Shown here piece by piece: positions 34,977 to 42,571 of a stretch of 64,000 nt of DNA (its first letter is position 1; each line of letters begins with the position of its first letter). A program made the position numbers and the translations under genes. The stretch covers positions 1,116,001-1,180,000 of the forward strand of contig NZ_CP059491.1 of assembly GCF_014041935.1 (NCBI RefSeq), given 5' to 3'. The notes beneath the pieces were generated by a model. That model was not told the DNA's origin and made no database searches. It saw nothing but the letters and a program-made list of their open reading frames with translations. The stretch comes from Gordonia jinghuaiqii. Lineage in GTDB: Bacteria; Actinomycetota; Actinomycetes; Mycobacteriales; Mycobacteriaceae.

Positions 34977-35468
34977 TCACTCGATGCTGAACGACTTGGG
35001 ATTCTTGACGAAGGCGATCCGTTCGGCGGCAGTGATGGTGTAGAAGCCGGGCTGCGTGTAGTACGAACTGGGGATCTCGACACTGCCCTGGCATGCCGTC
35101 GACTTATGGGTCGGATGCGTCGTACCCGTGAACGTCACCTCGATCTGGCAGTTGTTGCCACGCACCGGCGCGGCACTGCGGGTGTGCGTCGACCACGTCA
35201 CCGTCGGCGCGAAGGGTCTGCTGTAGCGGTTCGGTGCGAGTTCGCGGCCGAGACTGTTCGTCACCCGTGTGCTGATCGCGACCACTCCCAGGGGGTGGCC
35301 CGTACCGAGGTTGCCGCCCGGTGCCCCGGGGAGCGGGAGGGACAGGCTTCCGAAGTCGATCGGCGACGTCCCCGGCGCGGCGACGGCGGGGGCTGCGGTC
35401 ATGGTGGCGGCAGCGATGGTCGCGGCGGCGGCAACTGTCACGACGGCGAGTCCCGGCGAACGTCTCAT
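34977..35468 (-). CDS. Secreted protein of unknown function
   Basis: A 163-residue protein with a clear Sec signal peptide: MRRSPGLAVVTVAAAATIAA followed by a small-residue cleavage region near AVAA-APG. The mature domain (about 130 residues) has NNCQIEVTFTG and TACQGSVEIPSSYYTQPGF, with two cysteines likely disulfide-bonded and a beta-rich character. No family is recognised with confidence. It is monocistronic, convergent with the biotin carboxylase gene, and separated by 283 bp from the divergent ldh gene; that gap holds no other gene, only promoter-like A/T-richer stretches near 35520-35580. Confidence 0.8.
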   Translation of the reverse strand: MRRSPGLAVVTVAAAATIAAATMTAAPAVAAPGTSPIDFGSLSLPLPGAPGGNLGTGHPLGVVAISTRVTNSLGRELAPNRYSRPFAPTVTWSTHTRSAAPVRGNNCQIEVTFTGTTHPTHKSTACQGSVEIPSSYYTQPGFYTITAAERIAFVKNPKSFSIE

Positions 35469-35751
35469 GGTCGTCTCCTCGAAGTTGGATCGGCGTCGGA
35501 AATGTCCGAATCGGCCAGTACACGGTATGCGAGAGTATGTCCGATTTTCGTCGTCCGGTCGAAGGTATTTCGCATCTATGAACGAGTGTCGTCGGCCTCC
35601 CGACCGGGCAACCCGACCTGACGGCACGCGGACGGAGGCCAGAACACGGCAACCGCGATGCGCCACGGAGCCGCGTCGGTGAGAATGGGGTCGTCCGCGG
35701 GCGGCGTCGAACTCGCGCCGGTCCACGCGAGACCCATGGAGGTGGAGCAGG

Positions 35752-36708
35752 ATGGAAGCAGCCCGACCCACGAAGCTGGCGATCGTCGGCGCCGGCGCGG
35801 TGGGTACCTCGATCGCCTACGCATCGCTCATCAGGGGTGTGGCGCGCACCATCGCCCTGCTCGACATCAACACGGCCAAGGTCACCGCCGAGGTGCTCGA
35901 CATGTCCCACGGCCTGGAGTTCGTGCCGCGCGCGGACGTCATCGGCTCCGACGACGTGTCGGTGTGCGCCGACGCCGACGTCGTGGTCTTCACCGCGGGT
36001 GCCAAACAGAAACCAGGGCAGTCCCGGCTGGAATTGGCCGAGGCGACAATCGGATTGACGCGGTCGATCCTGCCCGGGGTGATCGAGGCCGCCCCCCGCG
36101 CCATCTACATCATGGTGACCAACCCGGTGGACATCGTCACCTACGCGGCGCAGAAGATCAGCGGCCTCCCGCCGAACCAGGTCTTCGGTTCCGGCACCGT
36201 CCTGGACTCCTCGCGCCTGCGGTTCCTGATCGCCCGGCACTGCGGCGTCGCGGTGCAGAGCGTGCACTCCTACATCATCGGCGAGCACGGCGACAGCGAG
36301 ATCCCGCTGTGGAGTTCGGCGTCGATCGGCGGTGTGCCGCTGTTGCAGTGGAAGCCGCTGCCGGGCCGGCCCGCCATGGACGCCGTTGCGCGGGAACTCA
36401 TCCAGCATGAGGTGGTGCACGCCGCCTACACCATCATCGAGGGCAAAGGTGCCACCAACTATGCGATCGGCCTGGCGTCGACGCGCATCGTCGAAGCGGT
36501 CCTCAACAACGAGCACCGGGTCCTGCCGGTCTCGACCCTGGCAACCGGGGTGGACGGCCTCGGCGACGTGTGCCTGTCGTTGCCGACGGTCGTCGACCGT
36601 GGTGGCGCGCAGGCCCAGCTCGACATCCCGTTGTCGGAGTCGGAGCGGGCCGGGCTGGTCGCATCGGCCGAGACGTTGCGCGGGATGCAGGCGCGGTTCG
36701 GGCTGTAG
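35752..36708 (+). CDS. ldh: L-lactate dehydrogenase
   Basis: A 318-residue NAD-dependent dehydrogenase of the LDH/MDH family. The Rossmann motif is IVGAGAVGTS, and the catalytic histidine is H179 in GEHGDSE. GAKQKPGQSR has glutamine (Q86) at the discriminating position, which indicates lactate rather than malate. TNPVDIVTY and GSGTVLDSSRLR are also typical LDH blocks. It interconverts pyruvate and L-lactate in the cytoplasm. A GGAGG-type site precedes the ATG. It appears monocistronic. Confidence 0.93.
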   Translation: MEAARPTKLAIVGAGAVGTSIAYASLIRGVARTIALLDINTAKVTAEVLDMSHGLEFVPRADVIGSDDVSVCADADVVVFTAGAKQKPGQSRLELAEATIGLTRSILPGVIEAAPRAIYIMVTNPVDIVTYAAQKISGLPPNQVFGSGTVLDSSRLRFLIARHCGVAVQSVHSYIIGEHGDSEIPLWSSASIGGVPLLQWKPLPGRPAMDAVARELIQHEVVHAAYTIIEGKGATNYAIGLASTRIVEAVLNNEHRVLPVSTLATGVDGLGDVCLSLPTVVDRGGAQAQLDIPLSESERAGLVASAETLRGMQARFGL

Positions 36709-36878
36709 CGGGTTTCCGCGCTGTCGAGAATCACCGGAGGTCGCGATCGTGCGTGGTCTCGGCGTGTCCGTCGGCCGGACCAATCTTGCCGATGTGTGCC
36801 GATGAACGGAGCGCGGCCCCGTAGCGTGACGTCATCGAGATGAGGTGTCGGGGGACACACAGAAGAAGGTCAAGCACA

Positions 36879-37151
36879 ATGCGTTGCTCGCGAAAGATCG
36901 TCCTCGGATTCCTGGCTGCGACATCGATGGCGGTGGCCCCGCTGATGGTGGCGGCGCCTGCCGCGGCCGCGACGGACTACGCCAACTGCTCGGCCCTCAA
37001 CGCCGACTATCCGCATGGTGTCGGCGAGCCCGGTGCCGTCGACTCGACGTCGGGCACTCCGGTCACCGGCTTCACCGTCGACCAGGCCCTCTACGACGCC
37101 AACGACGAGAGCGATCGCGACGGCGACGGCATCGCCTGCGAGAAGCGCTGA
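36879..37151 (+). CDS. Small exported excalibur-domain calcium-binding protein
   Basis: A 90-residue protein. The first ~34 residues are a signal peptide (MRCSRKIVLGFLAATSMAVA, cleavage near AAAA-TDY). The rest is an excalibur domain: YANCSALNADYPHGVG and a C-terminal DxDxDGxxCE loop (DRDGDGIACE), with two cysteines that form a disulfide. Such domains occur at the cell surface and bind calcium. The nearest ATG with AAGAAGG upstream was taken; an in-frame ATG 39 bases earlier is possible. Biological role unknown. Confidence 0.88.
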   Translation: MRCSRKIVLGFLAATSMAVAPLMVAAPAAAATDYANCSALNADYPHGVGEPGAVDSTSGTPVTGFTVDQALYDANDESDRDGDGIACEKR

Positions 37152-37241
37152 CCCGGGCGGTTCGCGACAACCGCTCGACACCGACCCGACGCCGGTCCGC
37201 GACCGCGACGCCGGGCCGGCGCGCGACGTAGATTCGTGCCC

Positions 37242-37928
37242 ATGGCGTTCCCGGCCGGCAGGCACTCCGACATCGCGATCGCGGCGCAGCTGCTGTTTCT
37301 CGCCGGGTTCATCGACGCCATCGCGTTCGTCGTCCTGAAGGGCAGCTTCGTCGCCTTCATGTCGGGTAACTCCACGATCATGGGCGCATCGGTTGCGGCG
37401 TCGCGATGGTCGACGCTGGCGCTGGTCGCCGGGCTGGTGGTGGCCTTTTTCGCCGGCGCGGTGGGCGGTGGCGCGATCAGCAGGTGGGGCGGGCCCCGCT
37501 CCCCGGTCTGGGTTCTCGTCACGGTGACCGGCACGCTCCTTCTCGGCACGCTGATCGCGGTCACGGTGTCGCCGACCGCCGGGATGATCGTGATCGCGTA
37601 CGCGACGGGGGCGATCAACTCGGCGCTGTCGCACACGTCGTCGGTCGAGGGGGGACTCACCTATGTCACCGGGACACTGGTGAAATCGGCACACGCACTC
37701 GTCGCGTCGCTGGGCACCGACCGGCCCTGGGCATGGCTGGCCGTGTTCTGGATGTGGCCGGTGTTCGTCCTCGGTGCGGTCGGCGGTGGTTTCGCCGAGC
37801 GGCACTGGGGCGTCGCCGGCCTATGGGTCGCGATCGCGCTCGCGGGCAGTGCCCTGGTGCTGACGGTGGTCGAGGCGTCGTCGCCGGCCGATCCGCGGCC
37901 CGATGGAACCGAATCGGGCGCTGGATAG
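37242..37928 (+). CDS. YoaK-family membrane protein (DUF1275)
   Basis: A 228-residue protein with about six transmembrane segments. The DUF1275 signature is present: FLAGFIDAIAFVVLKGSFVAFMSGNSTIMG, and ATGAINSALSHTSSVEGGLTYVTGTLVKSAHAL. Many members are annotated as permeases, but no substrate is established. A GTG two codons upstream is an alternative start. It is followed after 10 bp by the DUF2786 gene on the same strand, with which it may be cotranscribed. Confidence 0.87.
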   Translation: MAFPAGRHSDIAIAAQLLFLAGFIDAIAFVVLKGSFVAFMSGNSTIMGASVAASRWSTLALVAGLVVAFFAGAVGGGAISRWGGPRSPVWVLVTVTGTLLLGTLIAVTVSPTAGMIVIAYATGAINSALSHTSSVEGGLTYVTGTLVKSAHALVASLGTDRPWAWLAVFWMWPVFVLGAVGGGFAERHWGVAGLWVAIALAGSALVLTVVEASSPADPRPDGTESGAG

Positions 37929-37938
37929 TCTGAGACAT

Positions 37939-38769
37939 ATGCGCGACGACAAGCTGCTCACCCGGATCTCGGCTCTCCTGCGTCAGGCGGAGAACACCGA
38001 CAACGAGCATGAGGCGGAGACGTTCATGCAGGCCGCCCAGCGGCTGGCGACGGCGTCGTCGATCGACCTCGCCGTGGCGCGCGCCCACGACCCGGCCGCC
38101 CGTAAGCAGGTCACCCCGATCTCGCGGCAGATCGCGATCGGCGAGCCGGGAAAACGGGGACTGCGCACCTACGTCCAGCTCTTCGTGGCCATCGCCGCCG
38201 CCAACGACGTGACCGTCGACGTCGCGGGCAACTCGACCTTCGTCCTGGCCTACGGCTACGAGGCCGACATCGACGCGAGCGAGGCGCTCTACACGTCCCT
38301 CATCGTGCAGATGGTCGCCGCCAGCGACGCCTACCTGCGCTCCGGTGCCTACAAGGGGGAGACGTTCGCGCGGGTCGTCACCCAGAAGACCGGCTGGCGG
38401 AACCGGCGCGTGATCGAGGAGAAGCCGCTCTCGCCGATCACCGCTCGCCTCAACTTCCAGTCGGCCTTCGCCGAACGCATCGGAAAGCGGCTCGCCGAGG
38501 CCCGGGACGCCGCGCGCGAGGAGGCGATCGCGGCCGAGCGGGAGTCCGGCGACACCGCACGTTCGACGGCGCTCGCCCTGCGCAACAAGGAACTCGAGGT
38601 GACCGACTTCTATCGCAGCGAGTCCACGGCGCGCGGAACGTGGCGGCCGTCGAGTGCGTCGGCGGGCTACTCCGAGGCGGCTCGGCGGGCGGGGGATCAC
38701 GCGGGTCGTCGGGCGAAGATCGGCGCCGACCGCGAGTTCGGCGGGACCCGAGGCGCTCTCGAGGCCTAG
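37939..38769 (+). CDS. DUF2786 domain protein
   Basis: A 276-residue soluble protein. The N-terminal DUF2786 domain is KLLTRISALLRQAENTDNEHEAETFMQAAQRLA. A central region (GLRTYVQLFVAIAAANDVTV, YGYEADIDASEALYTSLIVQM) and a charged helical segment (NFQSAFAERIGKRLAEARDAAREEAIAAERE) follow. DUF2786 proteins are found in phages and actinobacteria, with no proven function. In related genomes they often neighbour a small metallohydrolase of the kind found at 39187, here separated by a degenerate membrane-protein fragment. The ATG at 37939 was chosen as first codon of the domain. Confidence 0.85.
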   Translation: MRDDKLLTRISALLRQAENTDNEHEAETFMQAAQRLATASSIDLAVARAHDPAARKQVTPISRQIAIGEPGKRGLRTYVQLFVAIAAANDVTVDVAGNSTFVLAYGYEADIDASEALYTSLIVQMVAASDAYLRSGAYKGETFARVVTQKTGWRNRRVIEEKPLSPITARLNFQSAFAERIGKRLAEARDAAREEAIAAERESGDTARSTALALRNKELEVTDFYRSESTARGTWRPSSASAGYSEAARRAGDHAGRRAKIGADREFGGTRGALEA

Positions 38770-39186
38770 GCGTCGCCCCACGCGACCGTCGTCGGTGACC
38801 ACCGCGTGCATGATGATCGCGGTGATCACCAGGATCGCGGCGAACACGAACAGCCAGGTGATCGTGATGAAGACGACGCCGAGGGTGCCGAAATTGCCGA
38901 TGGTGGCCGAGGCCGGCGCCGGCAGTGCGATCCGGCTGCCGGTGCACAGTCCCTGCACGACGACCGCAGCGGGGATGAGGAAGAGCACGACGATCCGGCG
39001 CCGGAAGGCGCGCAGTGGCAGTTTGGTGACATCCCAGATCGACACATACATTCGGCCGAGAGCTCGCGACAGGGAGGTGGCGCCCGCGATGGTCATCAGC
39101 GCACCGAGGACCCCGAAGGTCGCGACGGACTGCGGGGTGTCGTCGACCCCCGACTCCGGTGGATCCCCACCATCATTGGTGATGCC
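38770..39186 (-). pseudogene. Fragment of a YihY/BrkB-family membrane protein gene
   Basis: Read leftward, this gap encodes a membrane-protein fragment: FGVLGALMTIAGATSLSRAL, then WDVTKLPLRAFRRRIVVLFL, then FGTLGVVFITITWLFVFAAI. The order matches the middle and last segments of YihY/virulence factor BrkB proteins (about 280-350 residues). No start lies before it without running into the metallohydrolase gene, and the frame has no stop until deep inside the DUF2786 gene. The N-terminal half and the segment between the two hydrophobic blocks appear deleted. It is best read as a decayed remnant; a short functional membrane protein is unlikely. Confidence 0.55.
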
Positions 39187-39705
39187 GTGAGAGAGCGCGA
39201 CACCGGGCGTGCCCGTTTCTACGAGGCCGAACATCTCGTGCACCGGCTCTTCGACACCGCGTCGTCGTCGCGTGTGGTGCAACTGGCCGGAACCGAGCTC
39301 ACGCTCCCGGCCGAGGCGCGGTTCGCCACGATCGAGGCCATCGAGGACTACGTGCGTCGCGTGCTGGACCTGCGCGGCGTGCGGGCGAGTTTTCCCGGAG
39401 CGGCCCTGCCGGTGTCGGTGCGTGCACGACGCGGCGAGACCTCCGCGCACTATGCCGCCTCCGTCCGGCACTCCGACGGCGTGCGGATCGGCGGGGAGAT
39501 CGCCATCCCGGTGACCGGGGAGGGACGGTGGGCGCTGCGCGAACTCGTCGTCCTGCACGAACTGGCCCACCACCTCGACGGGACGACCGGCCCGGCCCAC
39601 GGCCGGGGTTTCGTGCTGACACTCGTGGAATTGGTGGGACTGGTCCTGGGGCCGGAGGCCGCGTTCGTCTACCGCGTGATCCTCGCCGACTCCGGGGTCG
39701 GATGA
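39187..39705 (+). CDS. Small putative metallohydrolase (TIGR04338-like)
   Basis: A 172-residue protein starting with GTG. The zinc motif ELVVLHELAHHLDG is followed by GPAHGRGFVLTLVELVG, giving an HExxH plus downstream His arrangement like SprT-type and TIGR04338 proteins of Mycobacteriales. There is no signal peptide, so it is cytoplasmic. It follows the DUF2786 gene on the same strand, with the YihY remnant between. The physiological substrate is not known. Confidence 0.8.
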   Translation: MRERDTGRARFYEAEHLVHRLFDTASSSRVVQLAGTELTLPAEARFATIEAIEDYVRRVLDLRGVRASFPGAALPVSVRARRGETSAHYAASVRHSDGVRIGGEIAIPVTGEGRWALRELVVLHELAHHLDGTTGPAHGRGFVLTLVELVGLVLGPEAAFVYRVILADSGVG

Positions 39706-39833
39706 CGGCGGTCCCTCCGCCGACCGGATGACCGGTGGCGCGTTGTGTTCGCCCCGCCGAGGTCGCATCGCTGTATCGTGACGGCGACATACGAGCGCGG
39801 TATCGCCCGCGCACTGTGAACGGGGCACAGCGC

Positions 39834-40262
39834 ATGACACCGAGAACACCTGCGGTACCGACGACACCTGCGACACCGACATCGGTGCCGCCGTCGACGA
39901 CTCCGCCTCGGCACCCCATGCCGGCCGAACCGGGACCGGTACCCGCGCCCCCGGGCGAGCCGACGATCCCGTCCGCACGTTTCGGCATCCTGCCGTCCGA
40001 GGTGTCCGACATCGCCGCCGGTTGGCGTTCGCAGGGCGATGCGGTGGGCCGGGCCGACTTCTCGGCGTTTGCGGCGATCACGGGTACCGGCAGCCGGACG
40101 CTGGCGGCCGCCAGGAGCATCGGCGGTCCGGCACAGCAGTGCACTGACTCCATCGGGACCCGACTGACCGCACTGGGCGACGCGCTGAGCACCTTCAACT
40201 CGCGAGCGCAGGAGACCGACGGCGTCGCTGCCGACCGCCTGCGCGGCCTCTCCGAACGCTGA
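39834..40262 (+). CDS. EspC-like type VII secretion-associated protein
   Basis: A 142-residue protein. The first ~50 residues are a Pro/Thr-rich tail. The rest (FGILPSEVSDIAAGWRSQGD to TDGVAADRLRGLSER) is an alpha-helical hairpin resembling EspC/DUF2580 proteins of the ESX (type VII) field. GGGG lies 8 bp before the ATG; a GTG six codons upstream is possible. The stop overlaps the ATG of the DUF1023 hydrolase (TGATG), so the two are probably made together and may form a secreted pair. No secretion motif (YxxxD/E) was found. Confidence 0.65.
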   Translation: MTPRTPAVPTTPATPTSVPPSTTPPRHPMPAEPGPVPAPPGEPTIPSARFGILPSEVSDIAAGWRSQGDAVGRADFSAFAAITGTGSRTLAAARSIGGPAQQCTDSIGTRLTALGDALSTFNSRAQETDGVAADRLRGLSER

Positions 40263-41917
40263 TGCGCCCCACCATCTCCCAGTTGCGCGGTTGGGACACC
40301 GGTGCGTTGGGGTCGGCCGGCGGTGTTGCGGCGGCGAACGCCTCGGTCCTCGACGGTGCGCTCGACTCCGCGGTCCGGTCCATCGACGGCGCGGGGTCCT
40401 GGTTCGGGCAGACGCGCGACGCGGCGAACACCAGGATGGACCAGGAACGTGACCACGGTGGCGAGGTCCGCAATGTGCTGAACCAGATCGCCGACGAAAC
40501 CGGTGATGCCGCACGGGATCTCGGTTTCGCCAGGGAGCACCTCCTGCGCGCGGTCGACTCCGCCGTCGCCGGCGGGTTCACCGTCGCCGACGACGGCACG
40601 GTCTCGCACCCCGACCCGGACAAGGCCGAGGAGGTCAGGACCATCCAGAACGCGATCAGTGGCGGCCTGGGCACGGTCGACGAGCTCGACGAGACCTACG
40701 GCACGCGACTCGAGGCCCTCTCGGGCGACCTCGCGTCGATGGTGAACGGCCAGCCCGACATCCACATCCCCGGTCTCGGGCCGCGCGACCCCGACCACCT
40801 CGTCACCCACCTGCGGACGCTGACACCGGATCAACGCGCGTCGCTGCTGGCGAGCCTGACCCCCGAGCAGCTACGACGACTGGGGCAGGCCGACCCGCAG
40901 GCGATCGGGAACATGAACGGTGTGCCGTTCCCGGTGCGCATCGATGCGAACGAGACGAACATCCGCAACGCGCTGATCGACGAGAGGCAGAAGCAGCAGC
41001 CCGACCAGAGCCGGATCGATCAGCTGGTGAAGATGCTGGGTGGCGTGGAGGATCCGGTGACCGGACGGCAGGTGGAACGCACCTTCCTAGGTTTCGAGAA
41101 CACCACAACCGGCCGGATGATCGAGATCATCGGCGGGATCGGGCCGGGAACGAGAAACGCGGCCGTCTACGTACCCGGCACCGGGACCAATCTCAACGGC
41201 AGCAACACCAATCACGCGGCCGCATGGAATCTGGCGAACGCGACCGACGGACCGGTGATCCTGTACATGAACGGCGACCTCCCACAGGATCTGTTGCCCT
41301 GGCCCCTGCTGTCGGACAATCACGCCTTCGACACGACACCCGCCAACAACATGGCACCGGGACTTGTCGAGTTCGGACGAGAACTCGACCGGACACTGGA
41401 CGCGGTGGCCCCCGACGCGAAGACGACGTTCATCGGGCACTCCTACGGGGGAGCCGTCGTGGGTACCGCAGAACAGTTGGGGCTCAACGCCGATCGGGTG
41501 ATCTACGCGTCGTCGGCCGGGACCGGCGTCCTCGACGGCCCGTGGCAGAACCCGAATCCGGACGTCGAGAGGTACTCGCTCACCGCGCCCGGTGATCCCG
41601 TGCATTTCTCGCAGAGCGCCGGCGGGAGTCAGCACGGAGGAGACCCGGACTCGACGCCGGGCGTGAAGCGTCTCGACACCGGCCTGTACGGGTCGGGAGA
41701 ACACGACGGTGAACTCGTGTGGGGGCCGAGCGGTCACGGCAACTACTGGAACGATCCGGCCTCGGACGCGTTCGCGAACATGGTCAAGGTCATCACGGGT
41801 GAGGACCCGACGCCGTACTGGCGGCGCGGGCCGGACCTCGTGCTGGAATCGCTGGGTGGCGATCCGGAACCGCCGCAGCCGCCGAAGATCCTTGCGCCGG
41901 GACCCTTCCCGCGATGA
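40262..41917 (+). CDS. Alpha/beta hydrolase with DUF1023 domain and WXG-like N-terminus
   Basis: A 551-residue protein. Residues 1-130 form a helical region like ESX substrates (WDTGALGSAGGVAAANASVL). Residues about 240-500 are a DUF1023 alpha/beta hydrolase with the nucleophile S394 in FIGHSYGGAVVG, and AVYVPGTGTNLNGSN ahead of it. There is no signal peptide; secretion through a type VII system is inferred from the helical N-terminus and the EspC-like partner. The order small helical protein, DUF1023 protein, lipoprotein recalls M. tuberculosis Rv2078-Rv2079-lppJ. Lipase, esterase or toxin roles are possible. Confidence 0.78.
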   Translation: MRPTISQLRGWDTGALGSAGGVAAANASVLDGALDSAVRSIDGAGSWFGQTRDAANTRMDQERDHGGEVRNVLNQIADETGDAARDLGFAREHLLRAVDSAVAGGFTVADDGTVSHPDPDKAEEVRTIQNAISGGLGTVDELDETYGTRLEALSGDLASMVNGQPDIHIPGLGPRDPDHLVTHLRTLTPDQRASLLASLTPEQLRRLGQADPQAIGNMNGVPFPVRIDANETNIRNALIDERQKQQPDQSRIDQLVKMLGGVEDPVTGRQVERTFLGFENTTTGRMIEIIGGIGPGTRNAAVYVPGTGTNLNGSNTNHAAAWNLANATDGPVILYMNGDLPQDLLPWPLLSDNHAFDTTPANNMAPGLVEFGRELDRTLDAVAPDAKTTFIGHSYGGAVVGTAEQLGLNADRVIYASSAGTGVLDGPWQNPNPDVERYSLTAPGDPVHFSQSAGGSQHGGDPDSTPGVKRLDTGLYGSGEHDGELVWGPSGHGNYWNDPASDAFANMVKVITGEDPTPYWRRGPDLVLESLGGDPEPPQPPKILAPGPFPR

Positions 41918-42498
41918 GGGCGGCACGCATGTCCACCCGGGGCGGGCCGGGCAGGACTTCCCGGTGGATGCTCGCGGGTGTCGTCGCATTGTTTGCCGGC
42001 GTGGCGGGCGGTTGCACCGGGACACCCGACGAGCGGCCGGAGGCGTCGGAGTCATCGCCGGCTGAGTCGGCGCCCTCGATGTCGAAAGCCGAGGTGTGGC
42101 AGGCGATCAACGACAACATGGCACTGGTGGACCCGGAGTTCATCCGGATCGAGAACACCCCGGAGAACGTCAACCTGGTGGTCCGGTACGGCTGCGCGAC
42201 CAGCCGGAAGACTCTGATGCCGGACGGTCCGCCATGGCGCTACCAGGTACGTGAGGTCAGCCATCCCATCGCCGACCTCCCGCGGCTCCTCGCCGGGCTG
42301 GAGACGCTACGAGACGTGGGTTTCGAGGTTCCCGAGGTCGGGTCCGTCGACGGTCTGCGTGATGTGAGTGCCGTGGATGCGCGTGGCTTCAGCGTCAGTA
42401 TCTCCGTCGACGACACCCCGGCAGGCGCGGCGCCGACCGTCGACGTCTCCTCCGATTCCCCGTGCGTTCGACATCCCGACCCGAACGACGACCGGTGA
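41914..42498 (+). CDS. Lipoprotein of the hydrolase operon (LppJ-like)
   Basis: A 194-residue lipoprotein. After a basic N-terminus, the hydrophobic stretch MLAGVVALFAGVAGGC ends in a lipobox cysteine. The mature part has MSKAEVWQAINDNMALVD, VVRYGCATSRKTLMPDGPPW and RLLAGLETLRDVGFEVPEVG. Its ATG overlaps the stop of the DUF1023 gene by 4 bp. A membrane-anchored partner made with a secreted hydrolase could be an immunity protein or a chaperone (inference). No established family function. Confidence 0.78.
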   Translation: MRAARMSTRGGPGRTSRWMLAGVVALFAGVAGGCTGTPDERPEASESSPAESAPSMSKAEVWQAINDNMALVDPEFIRIENTPENVNLVVRYGCATSRKTLMPDGPPWRYQVREVSHPIADLPRLLAGLETLRDVGFEVPEVGSVDGLRDVSAVDARGFSVSISVDDTPAGAAPTVDVSSDSPCVRHPDPNDDR

Positions 42499-42571
42499 CG
42501 CCGGACTCGGCAACCCCATCAGTGGTGCGTGGGCGGTCTGTGGGTTCTCCCCGGACCGTGGGAACACCGCC

